DNA of 64,000 nucleotides from Hydractinia symbiolongicarpus (lineage: Eukaryota; Cnidaria; Hydrozoa; Anthoathecata; Hydractiniidae). Positions 43,017 to 54,399 of the stretch are shown here, in pieces. A model generated the notes under the pieces. It did not search any database, was not told the DNA's origin, and was given only the letters and a program-made list of their open reading frames with translations. The stretch spans positions 18,285,650 to 18,349,649 of the forward strand of contig NC_079887.1 in the NCBI RefSeq assembly GCF_029227915.1, read 5' to 3'. The position numbers were made by a program, and so were the translations under genes. Within the stretch, counting starts at the first letter, position 1, and each line of letters starts with the position of its first letter.

Positions 43017-43038
43017 ATATATATTTTGATTATAAAAA
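43017..43038. promoter_or_regulatory. 22-bp divergent intergenic spacer
   Basis: Only ATATATATTTTGATTATAAAAA separates two start codons facing away from each other (43016 minus, 43039 plus); both proteins begin MAE. A shared bidirectional promoter would have to lie here or inside the coding regions; a TATA-like run (TATAAAAA) is present. Function is inferred. Confidence 0.4.
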
Positions 43039-43632
43039 ATGGCAGAAGGAGAATGGGAAATTCCAGATGTTGATGAATCTAATAAAGATACTGATGAAGA
43101 TGAAAATTTTAACTTTATCGATCTTAATGCATCAATTACTGAGGAAAATGAATTAAATTTTAGGAAAATGAAATAAATAAAGAAGATCCGAGCAAGATTG
43201 ATGAAGAAGCATTAGAAAAAATAAAGAAATGGAAAAGGCAAATAAAAGAAAAGGAAGTGATAGCTAGATATAGTAAGGATACTAAGGAATGAACATAAAA
43301 TATTAAAAAATGGTGACAAGGTAGCAGTTAAATTGGAAAATGCTGCCAATATATTGTATAAGGGGATTTTCTTTGATGGGGATGATATTTCATTCAAGAG
43401 TGAAAAAGGTAAAAAAACTAAATTATTAAAAAATAACAATAAATGGAAAAAACCTTATACATATGGTGATATATTAGGTAAAACCCTTCTTAGGAAGATG
43501 GGTTTAGATCCGAATTCATCTATATCAGCAGAAGTAAAAGAAAAAGAAGAAAGAAGTGAGAAGTGAGAAGGCTACTGAACTACAGGGAGATTTTAATAAA
43601 TTAGGATCAGGCCATGATAATAAAGGTTTTGA

Positions 43633-46505
43633 TGGGTGAAGGGTCTCTTTAAGACACAAGAGAGGAGTTGAACGTCCTCCACCATACCTTAGTTTAAAGG
43701 GGCGATTGTGGAAGTCCCATGAAATGCCACATAGTGATGGTGTCACTTTAAAAAACACCCAGTCCGGTCTGTGAACGGTTGGCGCTACGAAGGGCATCCA
43801 GCTGTAAAACAATGCCAAAACTCTTTACTAATGGCCGTAAGAACAGTTGATCAGACAAACTGGTGAACGGGGCTGAAACTCTAAGGAGTGAAGGTGTCGG
43901 GCACGGTAGGACAGATGTCAGGTGTGAGCATCCTCAGACCGTTACCCAGCTATCACATCACAAGGTAGATAACACTAGGTTGAGAATGGCTAGTGTAAAT
44001 GTTGGTTCTCTGAGAGGTAGAGCAGGTGAAGTAGTTGAAATGTTAGAACGTAGATCTGTTGATATGTGTTGTGTTCAGAAAGTCAGGTGGAGAGGAGATT
44101 CAGTGAGATTTGTGGAAGGTAGGAGGGCAAGGTATAGCTTCTTTGGATTGGTAATAGTGATGGATATGGAGGAGTTGGCATATTTGTTGCAGAGAAGTGG
44201 GTAGAAAAAGTAATAGATTTTATGCGTGTTAATAGTCGTATTATAGTGATAAAGTTTTTGATAGGTAATAGGATTGTCACTTTTCTGTCAGTGTATGCTC
44301 CACAGTGTGGACTCAGTGAGGAAGATAAAGATAAGTTTTATGATGAGTTGATAGCAGTCACATCAAAGTTTGGAGACACTGAACTTGTCATGGTGGGCGG
44401 CGACTTTAATGGTCATGTTGGGAAGTCATTTAAGGTTATAGAGGTGTGCATGGAGGCTATGGATTTGGGAGCAGAAATAAGGAAGGGGAGAGATTGCTTG
44501 AGATTGCAATGGCAACGGACATGGTGGCTTGCAATACATCATTCAGTAAGAGACAGAGAAGGCTGATAACATATGAGTCAGGTGGCTGTAAGACACAGAT
44601 AGATTACTTCCTGGTTAGAAAGTCAGATAAGAAAGTGGTGAAGGACGTGAAAGTTATATCGGGGGAAGAGTGTGTTTCCCATCATAAGTTGCTGGTGTGT
44701 GATATTATCTTGAAGAGTGTTAAAGAAGCCAAGGGAAAGTACAGGCCCCGTCGTAAAGTCTGGAAGCTGAAGGAAGAGATTGTAGCAAGACAATTTAGTG
44801 CAAAAGTTCAGCAGTTAGCCCGCAATGGTCAGTTTGATAGTGACAATGTTGAAAGTACTTGGACTACTTTGAAGAATTGTCTTCTAGAAGCTTCTGATGA
44901 TACATGTGGGTGGACGAGAGGACCAGCTAGACATAGACAGACCTGGTGGTGGAATAATGAGGTTGACCAGTGTATAAAGGAAAAGAGGAAACTTTGGAAA
45001 GAGTGGAAGTAGCCAGTATCAGAGGTAACTATAGAGGTTTGAAGTTGGTTGATCTAGTAATGAAAGTTATTGAAAGAGTGACTGATAAGTTACTTAGAGA
45101 AAGAATTGATATAGATAAGATGCAATTTGGTTTTGTTCCAGGGCGTGGCACTACAGATGCAATATTTTTACTCAGACAGCTTCACGAAAAGTATTTAGGA
45201 AAGAGAAAGAATCTCTATTTTGCCTTTGTAGATTTAGAGAAAGCTTTTGATAGAGTGCCACGTAAAGTTATTTGGTGGGCTATGAGAAAATTAGGTGTGG
45301 ATGAGTGGCTAGTTACGATGGTACAGTCTATGTACAGCAATGCTAGAAGTCGTGTCAGGATTAACGATTCACTTAGTGATGAATTTAGTGTAAATGTTGG
45401 TGTACATCAGGGTTCTGTACTTAGTCCTTTGTTGTTTGTTCTAGTCTTAGAAGCGCTGTCGATGGAGTTCAGAACAGGTTGTCCATGGGAGTTATTGTAT
45501 GCAGATGATTTGGTTCTCATAGCAGAGTCGATGGAAAAATTAGTTGAAAAGTTTAAGAAGTGGAAGAAAGGACTAGAAGAGAAAGGGCTAAGGGTGAACA
45601 CAGCAAAGTCTAAAGTCATGATTAGTAGCACTGCAGCCAAGTGTGACCTTGTAGTTGAAAAGTGGCCTTGTGGAGTTTGCAGGAAAGGGGTTGGTAGTAA
45701 CTCAATTTTTTGTCAAACTTGCAAGCATTGGGTACATAAGAAGTGCAGTAGTATTGGTGGAAGGTTAAGAGCTGACATTCAGTTTGTATGCAAGAGTTGC
45801 AAAGGTGAGATTATAGAGAATGAAGTATTTCCAGCTTCATTGATGTACAACAGTGGCTCGTTAGGGATAGTTGAGAACTTCTGTTACTTGGGTGATATGT
45901 TGGGCAGTGAAGGGGGTGTTGGAAGAAGTGTTACTTGCAGGATAGGTTCTGCTTGGAAAAAGTTCAAAGAGTTACTTCCTTTGTTGACTAGCAGAGTCTT
46001 GTCAATTGAGTTAAAAGGTAGGTTGTATGAGGCCTGTGTAAGAAGTGTTATCTTGTACGATAGTGAGAAATGGGCAGTGAAGCAGGAAGATCTTGACCGT
46101 TTAGAAAGGAATGATATGAGAATGGTTAGGTGAATGTGTAACGCCAGTCTGAGAGACAGAAAGAGTTCAGATGAGCTAAGAAGCAGGCTAAGTATCCGTA
46201 GAATTTAAGATGTTATACAGATAAGAAGATAGAATTGGCTGGGGCACTTGGAAAGAATGGAGGGGGATAATTGGGTAAGAAAGTGTAGAGACTTGATAGT
46301 TCCTGGGGCAAAGCCCAGAGGCAGAGCGAGAAAGACTTGGCAGGAGGTTATAAGGACAGACTTGATACAAAGGAAGTTGAGTTTAGATCTAACACAGTCT
46401 AGATCAGATTGGAACGGGGTACTTAATATACCCCGTCCAACCCATGCTAGCATGGAAAACGGACGTTAAACCGGGAATGATGATGATGATGATGATGATG
46501 ATGAT
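43633..46505 (+). mobile_element. RTE-like LINE inserted in the Polinton-like gene
   Basis: The insertion starts near 43633 (GTGAAGGGTCTCTTTAAG), has a 5' leader, one ORF with endonuclease and reverse transcriptase, a short 3' end (CATGCTAGCATGGAAAACGG) and a terminal (GAT)n tail at 46478-46505, the typical 3' microsatellite of RTE-type LINEs. The surrounding coiled-coil gene reads GSGHDNKGFDG before it and DDMEMDDITKAS after it, so the insertion site is within a GAT-rich codon run; the target duplication is masked by the tail. Confidence 0.85.
43987..46469 (+). pseudogene. LINE endonuclease-reverse transcriptase ORF with zinc finger
   Basis: ATG 43987: MASVNVGSLRGRAGEVVEML, an apurinic-type endonuclease (VDMCCVQKVRWRG, FLSVYAPQCGLSEEDKD, MVGGDFNGHVG, THEN QIDYFLVRKSDKKVV and SHHKLLVCDI). 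Frameshifts lie near 44130-44220 and 44450. After LWKEWK (45010) about 100-150 residues are deleted, and the RT resumes with GLKLVDLVMKVIERVTDKLL, MQFGFVPGRGTTDAIFLLRQ, FVDLEKAFDRVPRKVIWWAM, VHQGSVLSPLLFVLVLEALS and LLYADDLVLIAES. After RT comes a PHD-like Cys4-His-Cys3 finger (CGVCRKG, CQTCKHWVHKKC, CKSC; 45667-45810). The C-terminal part ends MRMVR at a stop (46133), with further homologous sequence to 46469 (NWLGHLERMEG, RKTWQEVIRTDL). Inactive. Confidence 0.85.
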
Positions 46506-47317
46506 ATGGAAATGGATGATATTACAAAAGCATCAGAAGCATTGAAAGGAGTAGATGATTTAACACATACTATAGATACATCCTTTATTAGTGATGAAAA
46601 TACTTCTCTACTAAATAAAGAACTAAAATCAAGAAATAGTGCATTTAAGAAACTCATAGATAGAATTAAAGCTCTATATGATAGAATAAAGAAAACCAAA
46701 AATAGACAAAACAAGGTGTACATAAAGCTTAACGTAATGGAAGATGATGAGAGCTATACAGAGGAACAGAAACAGGAAGTCAGAGATAGAATAGATGAAG
46801 AGAATGAAGATCTTAGAAAAAGTAATGAGGATCTTAGTAAGTTAAAAGTTGAATATACAAATACAACAAATTAAAGATGCACTTTCACATTTTGTAGATA
46901 AAGAAACCAGTACACTAGGCGAAAGGATTAAAAATCTTTTTCATGAACAGGGTGTAACAATAGTATCAATTCTAACAGCTTTTGGATTGACTATTGGTGT
47001 CCTAGTTGAAGCATTAACCAGTGGTGGATCAGCAGCAGCAGCGGCAGCTGTTGGTGGAGGTGGTGATACACCTCGTGGCAAATGAGGTGCCAAGGAATGG
47101 ATAAAGAGCAAGTTGAAAGCACTCGCTGGCCTGCTAGGTAAATTAGCAGGAAAAGCAGCAGCAGCACTACCAGGTATAATAGGATCCGTGGTCGCATGGA
47201 TACTAAATAGACCAAAGGATGCCATTGAATAGTTATCACAAAATGCATGGGCACTTATTACAGGTATAGGTGTGTTAATCTATACATACTTTATGACAAG
47301 AAAAAGAGGGAATCTAT

Positions 47318-48470
47318 CTAAAAAAGATACCACCATATTGAAAACACAGTAGTTATAGTTAATATTAACGCTATTTTCTCCTCCTCATGAGTTATTTCAT
47401 CGGTACTTACTTCTGATTTTGTATTATCAGTAGTCTTCTTCTTTGGAATTGTAGAATCTGTCTTCTTCTTCTTTGGTGTAGTTGGATCTGGGTTTTTTTC
47501 TTTTGGTATAGGTTTTGGATCCGTTTTCTTTTCTGTATTAATTTTAAGATTAGTACCCAAGCCAAAAACTGATTTCGATACTAGGATTTCATTATTATAA
47601 TTATTAACTTTGCCTATTCTAAGGTTCATATCACTTGGCAACATATACACGTTTTCACCAACAACATAATCAACTTTACTTCTAGCATATTGTAGTGTAT
47701 CCTGGAACCTTTTGATGTCCTCTGCTATATCTACATGTCTATTAATTATGTTTTCAAACTAGTTTAGAAATACTTGTCGACAATCTAAAGCTGGACCCGA
47801 ATTACCAAGAATACTAGATCTTGAAGAAGTTTAGGACGTTAGTAGTAGGTATGAATAGGCTCTCACAGATTCACTAAGCTTCTGTACACCAATAGTTGAA
47901 ATGCCTCTCGAATGTTCTATAATCCATCTAGCAAAACTGTTGGAATCATAATATGCATTACCAGGAGTATTGTTAAAATCTGGTCTCTTACTCTGGTATG
48001 AACTCATATAGTTTTTATTTCTCCATGTATTATAATTGCTGTCAACACCATATTCCCTACATAATTGCAAATATTTATCCCTTGTGAAAGTATTATTACT
48101 AGCAGAAAATCCTTGTTGATATGGTAGATAGACTTCCAGTATTTTGAATATCCGTCTAATGTGATAATAAACATGGAATCTGTATATGCTTTTAGCCAAA
48201 GGATGGTTCAAATTCAAATGTTTAGGTGATATTCCACATACGCTTGTTGATAGAAATACTGCAAAATTTAATTGAGTCTGCAGGCCATTTCTTAAATAAA
48301 ACTATGCCAGAGCTACACAAAGCACCCGCTATCAAAATTACGAGTGCTATGGTGTGCAAAAAATCGCACTCGTAAGCAAAATTTACAAGTGCGATGTGAA
48401 TATCTGTGATATAAGCTTGTATAAGCCCTATATGTTTACTCACAAAATTTGATTGCAAACCGACATGCAT
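47318..48470 (-). pseudogene. Large conserved Polinton-like protein with C-terminal membrane helix
   Basis: From 48470: a first frame with a hydrophobic span (VILIAGALCSSGIVLFKKWP) and ADSIKFCSISINKRMWNI, a frameshift, then 48217-47318 in a single frame: NHPLAKSIYRFHVYYHIRRI, KYLQLCREYGVDSNYNTWRN, SFARWIIEHSRGISTIGVQK, LSESVRAYSYLLLTS, TAA (about 47831), RSSILGNSG, TAG (about 47762), FENIINRHVDIAEDIKRFQD, VGENVYMLPSDMNLRIGK, a Lys/Pro/Thr-rich repeat (PKKKKTDSTIPKKKTTDN) and a final membrane helix. I know this as a recurring unnamed protein of cnidarian Polinton-like elements; function unknown. Its 3' end overlaps the convergent coiled-coil gene by about 35 bp. Confidence 0.6.
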
Positions 48471-48504
48471 ATCCCAAGTTATGAGTTCGTCATGAAAACA
48501 TTAA

Positions 48505-49931
48505 CCTTTCACGCCCCAGGCATTTTTTAACACATTATGTCCCTGATCCCAGGCATTTTTAGTAAAAAAACACATTTTTCGTAAATTTTATAATATTAGT
48601 CTAAAATAAACCTTAACAACTAATTTAAAGCATATACTATGTTTAAAATGCATGTAAGGTATTTCTCTTTTTTTAAAAAATGGTCATGAAGCATTATCTA
48701 AGTCCCAGTTCGACTCCGGTAATAGACAAATCAGTAAGAATTGTAAGTATATAAAAGGAAAGTTGGCAATCCGTCTATTAGCCATGCTTAGATTGTGCTT
48801 ATCGGACCACAACCTATGCTTAGTTAGTGCTTTAGACCAGCAAATAAAAGGAATGTAGGAGGAACTTCTTATCAAATATATAAAACATAATTTTGAGATA
48901 TATAAAACATAATGTATATACTAAAACGTTATCGGTTTCTCAGTTCTCTATTCGGACATCATTTGAATATATTTACCAATGAAATCTTTATACTTATGAT
49001 AGAGCATCCATTCTTGACATGACAGTTCTTGGAAATGGAGTAGAAATAATAGTGTCTGTTGACCAATAAGACTTTAAATAAAACAATAAGACAAAATAAA
49101 AAGTCAAAGCCAAGAAGCTTGACATTTTTTCAGTAGAGATTCCATTTAAAGGCCATCTAGCCAGGTCTGAAGAGGGAGGAAGACCATCACCAGCTTTTTA
49201 AAGAAATTCATGAGCATAGCAATTAGTTTCAGTAGTTATATCATAAATAATTTCATTGGTGATAAACAGTTTGAAAAAACAAAGTTCGTCGGCATCCTCA
49301 GGAATATCAACATTTATTCGAGGATTTGCAGCAGAATGGGGCAACTCTTGCAACTTCTTGTCACCAGATTTCCATTGCCCTATGTTCCAACCAGGATAGT
49401 GTGGTTCCTTTCTACCTTTTTGTGAACTAGGTTCTGCCAATTCATCATTATCAGTTGAACTTTCATCAACACATTCTTCCCCACCATCAGAAAATCCCAA
49501 AAACTCTTTGTCTTCACTATCACTCTGGCCAAATAATCTGTTAATTGGATATCACTTGCTACTACATCCTCATCGCCATCCTCTTCAAGGTTTAGTTCAT
49601 TAATAGAGATGCCAAATGATGCATTACTGCTGCTAAAAGGCGAAGATCCAGAGCCACAGCATGCGCTAAATCCAGTCGCAATCTTTGTTTTAATTTTGAA
49701 AAGCAAATCTGCATAACTTACAGTAGCTGAATTTAAAAATCGTCAGATCGGGCGCAAATGAAAGATGAATTATTCTAGTGTTAAAAAAAATCGATCTTGT
49801 TAGTTTTAAAGATACAGGCCGGCTGTGTGGGCCGTTCAAAGTGGTCCTAGTGAAATCCCGGACCTGTCCAAGATCGGGATTATTTTGGCGCAGCAATATC
49901 CCGGACTAGTCCGGGAACGGGACAGGAAAGG
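48505..49931 (-). mobile_element. piggyBac element (internally deleted)
   Basis: TTAA at 48501-48504 and 49932-49935 flanks an element whose ends are CCTTTCACGCCCCAGG (left) and, as reverse complement of the right end, CCTTTCCTGTCCCG. TTAA target and CCYT ends are the hallmark of piggyBac. Near the right end (49900-49915) is the 16-bp perfect palindrome CCCGGACTAGTCCGGG. Inside is the N-terminal part of a piggyBac transposase on the minus strand. At 1,427 bp it is too short for a complete transposase gene. It inserted right beside the end of the Polinton-like copy 2. Confidence 0.88.
48998..49706 (-). pseudogene. piggyBac transposase, N-terminal part
   Basis: From 49706: an acidic start (EEDGDEDVVASDIQ), a frameshift into SSTDNDELAEPSSQKGRKEP, then PGWNIGQWKSGDKKLQELPH, DADELCFFKLFITNEIIYDI, TTETNCYAHEFL (family pattern 'FF..FT.E....I...TN.YA'), a TAA at 49199, and in the same frame SDLARWPLNGISTEKMSSFL and YWSTDTIISTPFPRTVMSR (family pattern 'YWS.D....TP.F...MSR.RF'). 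The catalytic Asp-containing domain downstream is missing. Transposase function is lost; this copy could only move using a transposase from elsewhere. Confidence 0.85.
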
Positions 49932-49935
49932 TTAA

Positions 49936-50870
49936 GAGGCCTGGGACGAGCAAACAAGTGTCATTTTGGCAAAAAAAATTATGTTAATCAATTAACCTTT
50001 ATAATATCTATGCATTGATAAAGTTTGAATGCACACCCCTTAACAGGTCTAAAATTACTGATGAATGAAAATGTCTAAATTTGCTATTATTGAAATATGA
50101 CATCATAATTCATGCAGCATAATTAATTCTGAAATTCTTTAAATGTGAATATCTTGAGAACAAAAAGAGCTTTTTAAAAAATTTAAAAAGACTTGTTAGC
50201 TAACTTTTTAAGCTCTATAATATAAGTCCAACATCATTTTATACCTCGGGTTTCCTTTAAAGTTTATTTTATTCAAAAGTTTGAGTTAAAAGCAAGGTAA
50301 GTAGAATAAATCATGGATATCCAATATATGTAGGGAACACTTCTGTCATTTTTAGTTATATTTGAATGTCCAATATGACATTTAAGATGATTAAGTAGTT
50401 GTTTTTGTCGTCAGTGATCATAAATTTTTCCACCACCATTAGCTCGACTTTGGTGTAAGTCACTAAATTAGAAAACCAACAGCTTTTTGGTAGCTCTTTT
50501 AAACGTAAAAAAGATAATAGTCAATGAGAAAAATTATTTGTTTGCCTAGACATTAGTTTCATGGATGCCTTGAGGAGAGCTTCCAACTGCAAGAATGTTT
50601 CACACTTTTATTCTATATAGGCTTCTCAATCGCATAAATAAGTTCCACAAAATTTCTCTCCTCTTAACACAATAGATCAGTTGAATTGTTTGTTTCCATC
50701 CAGGTCCATAAAATAGTTAATTAATTTAATTGCTGTGAACTGTTTGGTTTATTTCGATCCTCTAATTATCTCCTCAACTTTGGCCCAAAATGGCCGAAAT
50801 TGATTTTGATCATTTCCCATCGATGACAACTGTAGTTGTCGAAATGTAGCCCAGAGTAAACTCACTTGTT
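49936..50870. other. Noncoding stretch
   Basis: AT-rich; no reading frame, exon or repeat structure that I can support. Confidence 0.4.
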
Positions 50871-51548
50871 CATGACATGATAATATTTATAGTATTCAAT
50901 TTAATAAAATACACATATAACCCTTTCATCCTGAAAATATAGTGATTTTGAAAAGTTCAGGGGTTATTAAAATAGTCATTTATATAATTACTTTTCCTCA
51001 GATTTTTTTTGTTGATTTGTGGTCCGTGAATCTCCTGATGACCTGACGTAACCGCCCTAGGCCTCTTCTCAATGACTTAATTTTTGATGATTATTATTAT
51101 GATTAATTTTCGGTCAACATGTACTTAATGTCCTTGCAGTCATTCATCGTTATTCTTCATTGTCTTGTCAATAAAATCAAGAATTCTGAACTGATGTCAA
51201 CTGGGATCGCATGACATGATAATATTTATAGTATTCAATTTAATAAAATACACATATAACCCTTTCATCCTGAAAATATAGTGATTTTGAAAAGTTCAGG
51301 GGTTATTAAAATAGTCATTTATATAATTACTTTTCCTCAGATTTTTTTTGTTGATTTGTGGTCCGTGAATCTCCTGATGACCTGACGTAACCGCCCTAGG
51401 CCTCTTCTCAATGACTTAATTTTTGATGATTATTATTATGATTAATTTTCGGTCAACATGTACTCAATGTCCTTGCAGTCATTCATCGTTATTCTTCATT
51501 GTCTTGTCAATAAAATCAAGAATTCTGAACTGATGTCAACTGGGATCG
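50871..51548. repeat. 339-bp tandem duplication, nearly identical
   Basis: Copy 1 is 50871-51209 and copy 2 is 51210-51548. I see one difference (GTACTTAATG versus GTACTCAATG). The unit begins CATGACATGATAATATTTAT and ends GTCAACTGGGATCG. It has no coding potential. Either a recent duplication or an assembly artefact. Confidence 0.95.
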
Positions 51549-53440
51549 CACACAGCTCTAGGTAAATCAGTTCTAGGTAAAAAATTTTTTCAGTAAATTG
51601 CATACAGATGCCCTGGTCTCAAGACCACTTTCCTTTTTAGAATTGTAACTATTTATTGTTATTCTGTGATTAGACTGTAATTGCAAAATCCTACGACAAA
51701 AATGATCTGACAAGCAGTGAACCATCATTCACTGCTTATATGTAGTGTTAACAGAATATCTATACATATTATTTAATATTTCTTTTAAACAATAGCAATG
51801 ACTCAGACAGTGTGTTCATGTAGTAACAGTTAGTTAATTTTACTTCCAACTCATTCAATATTTTATAATATTTAAAATATATTTTAAGTAGGTGGCTTAA
51901 TAAATACCTGTAATATTGTTTACATAGACCACATGTGTCATGGCAATAATAACTTTTGCATTATGCTTATTCCTCACTTTTTCTTCTTCCAATGCTCAAA
52001 AATTTTGTTCTTGTACATAATTTAAACAACAGGTTTCACATTAATGTTGTTTTTTTCTTTTGTTAAAGGCTTGTAATTATTTGTTAATCTGACAAACAAC
52101 ATTGTTTCCAGTACTCTCAGAGTGTTTTTGTTTATCATAAAAGATACACAAATACATAGGCCTGGTGACGAAAATAGACAAAATTATGTAAGTTGAAATA
52201 ATTTTAAATTTTACCATTTCACTATCTTTATCTGAATGAACAAGATAGCCTCCTTTTACTAAAACTTATAAGTATGCATCAGTATAATTTTTGGAGGACA
52301 AGACGTTGTGGAACAAAAGATTTTTGAGCTATAAAGTTAAAAGGTCCCCCCCCCCCCACTTGTCTTCAAAATTAAAAAATAATGATGAATAAAAGAAAAA
52401 GATAACAAAAACAAAAGTGCCAACTTCACCACACTTTTTCGAAATTGTGGGCAATGTTGTAAGGTGCAGTTCCTATAGGATGGTTGCCACATCATGTACA
52501 ACCAATTATTTATAGCTATAAAGACTTGACTTTACGGAGTGTGGCGTAATAAATAGCCTTGTTTCCATGTTATTTGAGAAGGAGGAGAAAATAAGCAGAA
52601 AATTTGACATAAGAACCTTGCAGGGGAAAGCCTCCTTTCCAAGTAATTTACATTTGAAGGTAACGGCTAGCCTCGTCGACAAGAGAACATAACTAAAAGA
52701 TTTGTTGTAAGAACCTTACACAGGGGAAGCCTTTCAAGTTTAATAGCTAGAAAATCAAATATTTTAACAAAGTCAAAATGTCATATGGAAATATTACTGA
52801 TAAAATCACCCAGAAAAAGCGAATATAAGTTTTGCATTTTTTTGCAATTTTGACAGTATCTGAAATTTATGGTGAGAACTTTTGTTTAATAATAAAAAGT
52901 TTTAAAAACTTTATTTGTACATAAACTTCACTTAGTTACTCAATGTCTTCATTCATTGCGAAAGTAAACTCTCAAGACAGCAGCATTAAGGGCAATCGTG
53001 TAACACGTCGCTGTAAAAATATTTTTTATAATTTGCATTAAAAAGCCATCCTTTGTCAAGACAACTTCTGTTTGTTATTCACTGAATGGAGATGTTTTAG
53101 ATTTAAATGGTTCTCAACCATATGAATCCTTATCCGTTAATACAACAAACTCAACATGTACAAGAACAAAGAAATATTGCACTTGAACTTTTGTTATTGT
53201 GGAGATATCGAATTTTGTCCTGGTCTATTTAGCAGTTGATTTATACTGGTGTTAGAAACCTTACTTGGACGAAAAAGGTATGAGAATTTTACATCAGAAC
53301 GTATGGTTTATTCAGAAACAAGGATTGTTGGATATTTTAAAAAGTTTTCGTAATGCGATGCTCTCTAGGAAATCTATGGCGTAATTATAGATGCCATAAT
53401 TTATTCTAAAGTGACAAACATAAGACTTTATGAAGCTTAA
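51549..53440. other. Noncoding stretch
   Basis: AT-rich; a C-run at about 52347-52358 and two copies of 'AGAACCTT(G/A)CA(..)AGGGGAA(.)GCCT' near 52613 and 52710. No gene seen. Confidence 0.4.
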
Positions 53441-53449
53441 ACATTCGAT

Positions 53450-53700
53450 CTTAAATGACGAGAAAATGACCCTGCGAAACTTAAAAAATGCCATATTTCA
53501 TTCTAAAATGACTAAAAAATGACCCTGCACTACTTAAAAATCTCTGTTTCATTCCAAAATGACACAAAAATGACCCTGCAAAGCTTAAAAACCGCCGTAC
53601 TTTATTCTAAAATGACCCTGCAAAGCTTAAAATCTCTGTTTGCATTTCAAAATGACACAAAAATGAGCCTGCGAAACTTAAAAATCGCAGAATTTCATTC
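53450..53700. repeat. Tandem repeat with AAAATGACCCTGC
   Basis: About five units of roughly 50-60 bp, core 'AAAATGA(C/G)CCTGC(A/G)AA(A/G)CTTAAAAA' with 'TTTCATTC(C/T)AAAATGAC'. A diverged relative occurs at about 60000-60040. It lies just outside the inverted-repeat element at 53816. Confidence 0.75.
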
Positions 53701-54065
53701 AAAAAATATCGAAGACAGGGATATACTAAAGTTACACATAGATGCATCGTCTTCTTAGATGACAAAAAACGAACCTGTTGTATTTGTTATAAAGTTAAAA
53801 AAATAGGTCACCTTAGGGATCGTCTCCACGATAATTTTTTTTGAAACGATCCCTATACGAATTTGAAACAATTTTAAAATATTTTTTTGCCAAAAAAATC
53901 GTTTCAAATCCGTTTCTAAATAGTTTAAAATAATTTTGTTGCAACAAAAATCGTTTCGCAATCGTTTCGTATTCGTTTCTTAATCGTCTCACAATATCAA
54001 AATCAATTCCTTTCAACAGCTTGTTAAATTCGTTTTAGTTCAAATCGTTTCAAAATCGCTTTCAT

Positions 54066-54370
54066 GATGAACGAGATTGTAAGAAGCTAAAACATTGTCA
54101 TAGATCGTTTAGAAATTATCAAAATGCGATCGTAAGAAGCAAAAACATTGCTGTAAATCGTTTAAAAATTATCAAAACGCGATCGTGAGAAGCAAAAATA
54201 TCGCCGTAGACAGATTAAAAACCATAAAAACGGGATCGTAGGAAGCTAAAACATCCCCATAGATTGTTCAAAAGTTTTCAAAACGTGATCGTAAGAAACG
54301 AAAACATCGCCGTAAATCGTTTAAAAACCATAAAAACAAGATCGTAGGAAGCTAAAACATCGCCGCAGAT
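54066..54370. repeat. 53-bp tandem repeat next to left inverted arm
   Basis: Six diverged units: 'GATCGTAAGAAGCTAAAACA' + 'TCGCCGTAGATCGTTTAAAA' + 'ACCATAAAAACG'. Two more units in the same orientation lie at about 57935-58025, next to the right arm. Confidence 0.85.
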
Positions 54371-54399
54371 TGTGAGTTGAAACAATTAAATGACTACTT

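Larger units (their letters stand above)
43039..47352 (+). pseudogene. Coiled-coil, glycine-rich membrane protein, split by a LINE
   Basis: 5' part: MAEGEWEIPDVDESNKDTDE (43039), acidic; frameshift; ENEINKEDPSKIDEEALEKI; then NILYKGIFFDGDDISFKSEK and GDILGKTLLRKMGLDPN up to about 43632. The gene resumes after the LINE at 46506 (MEMDDITKASEALKGVDDLT), with a long coiled coil (KKLIDRIKALYDRIKKTKNR), a frameshift at about 46855, GERIKNLFHEQGVTIVSILT with a hydrophobic helix, an Ala/Gly stretch, TGA at 47083, then AKEWIKSKLKALAGLLGKLA, LPGIIGSVVAWILN, TAG near 47230 and a last membrane helix (ALITGIGVLIYTYFM). It is the counterpart of 27082-28228. Two in-frame stops, frameshifts and the insertion inactivate it. 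Confidence 0.7.
41599..48480. mobile_element. Polinton/Maverick-like element, copy 2 (degenerate, nested)
   Basis: Shares with copy 1 the integrase (42545-41973, -), its upstream small protein (43016-42594, -) and the divergent coiled-coil/glycine-rich membrane protein (43039-47352, +), in the opposite overall orientation. It also carries a gene not found in copy 1 (47318-48470, -). It is interrupted by a LINE at 43633-46505 and bounded on the right by a piggyBac at 48505. Polymerase, ATPase and capsid genes are missing, so it is internally deleted or truncated. True ends were not found. Confidence 0.7.

Noticed and set aside
48707-48717. AGTTCGACTCC resembles the B box of a tRNA-type (Pol III) promoter
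   Set aside because: No A box at the right distance and no cloverleaf; it lies inside the piggyBac element.
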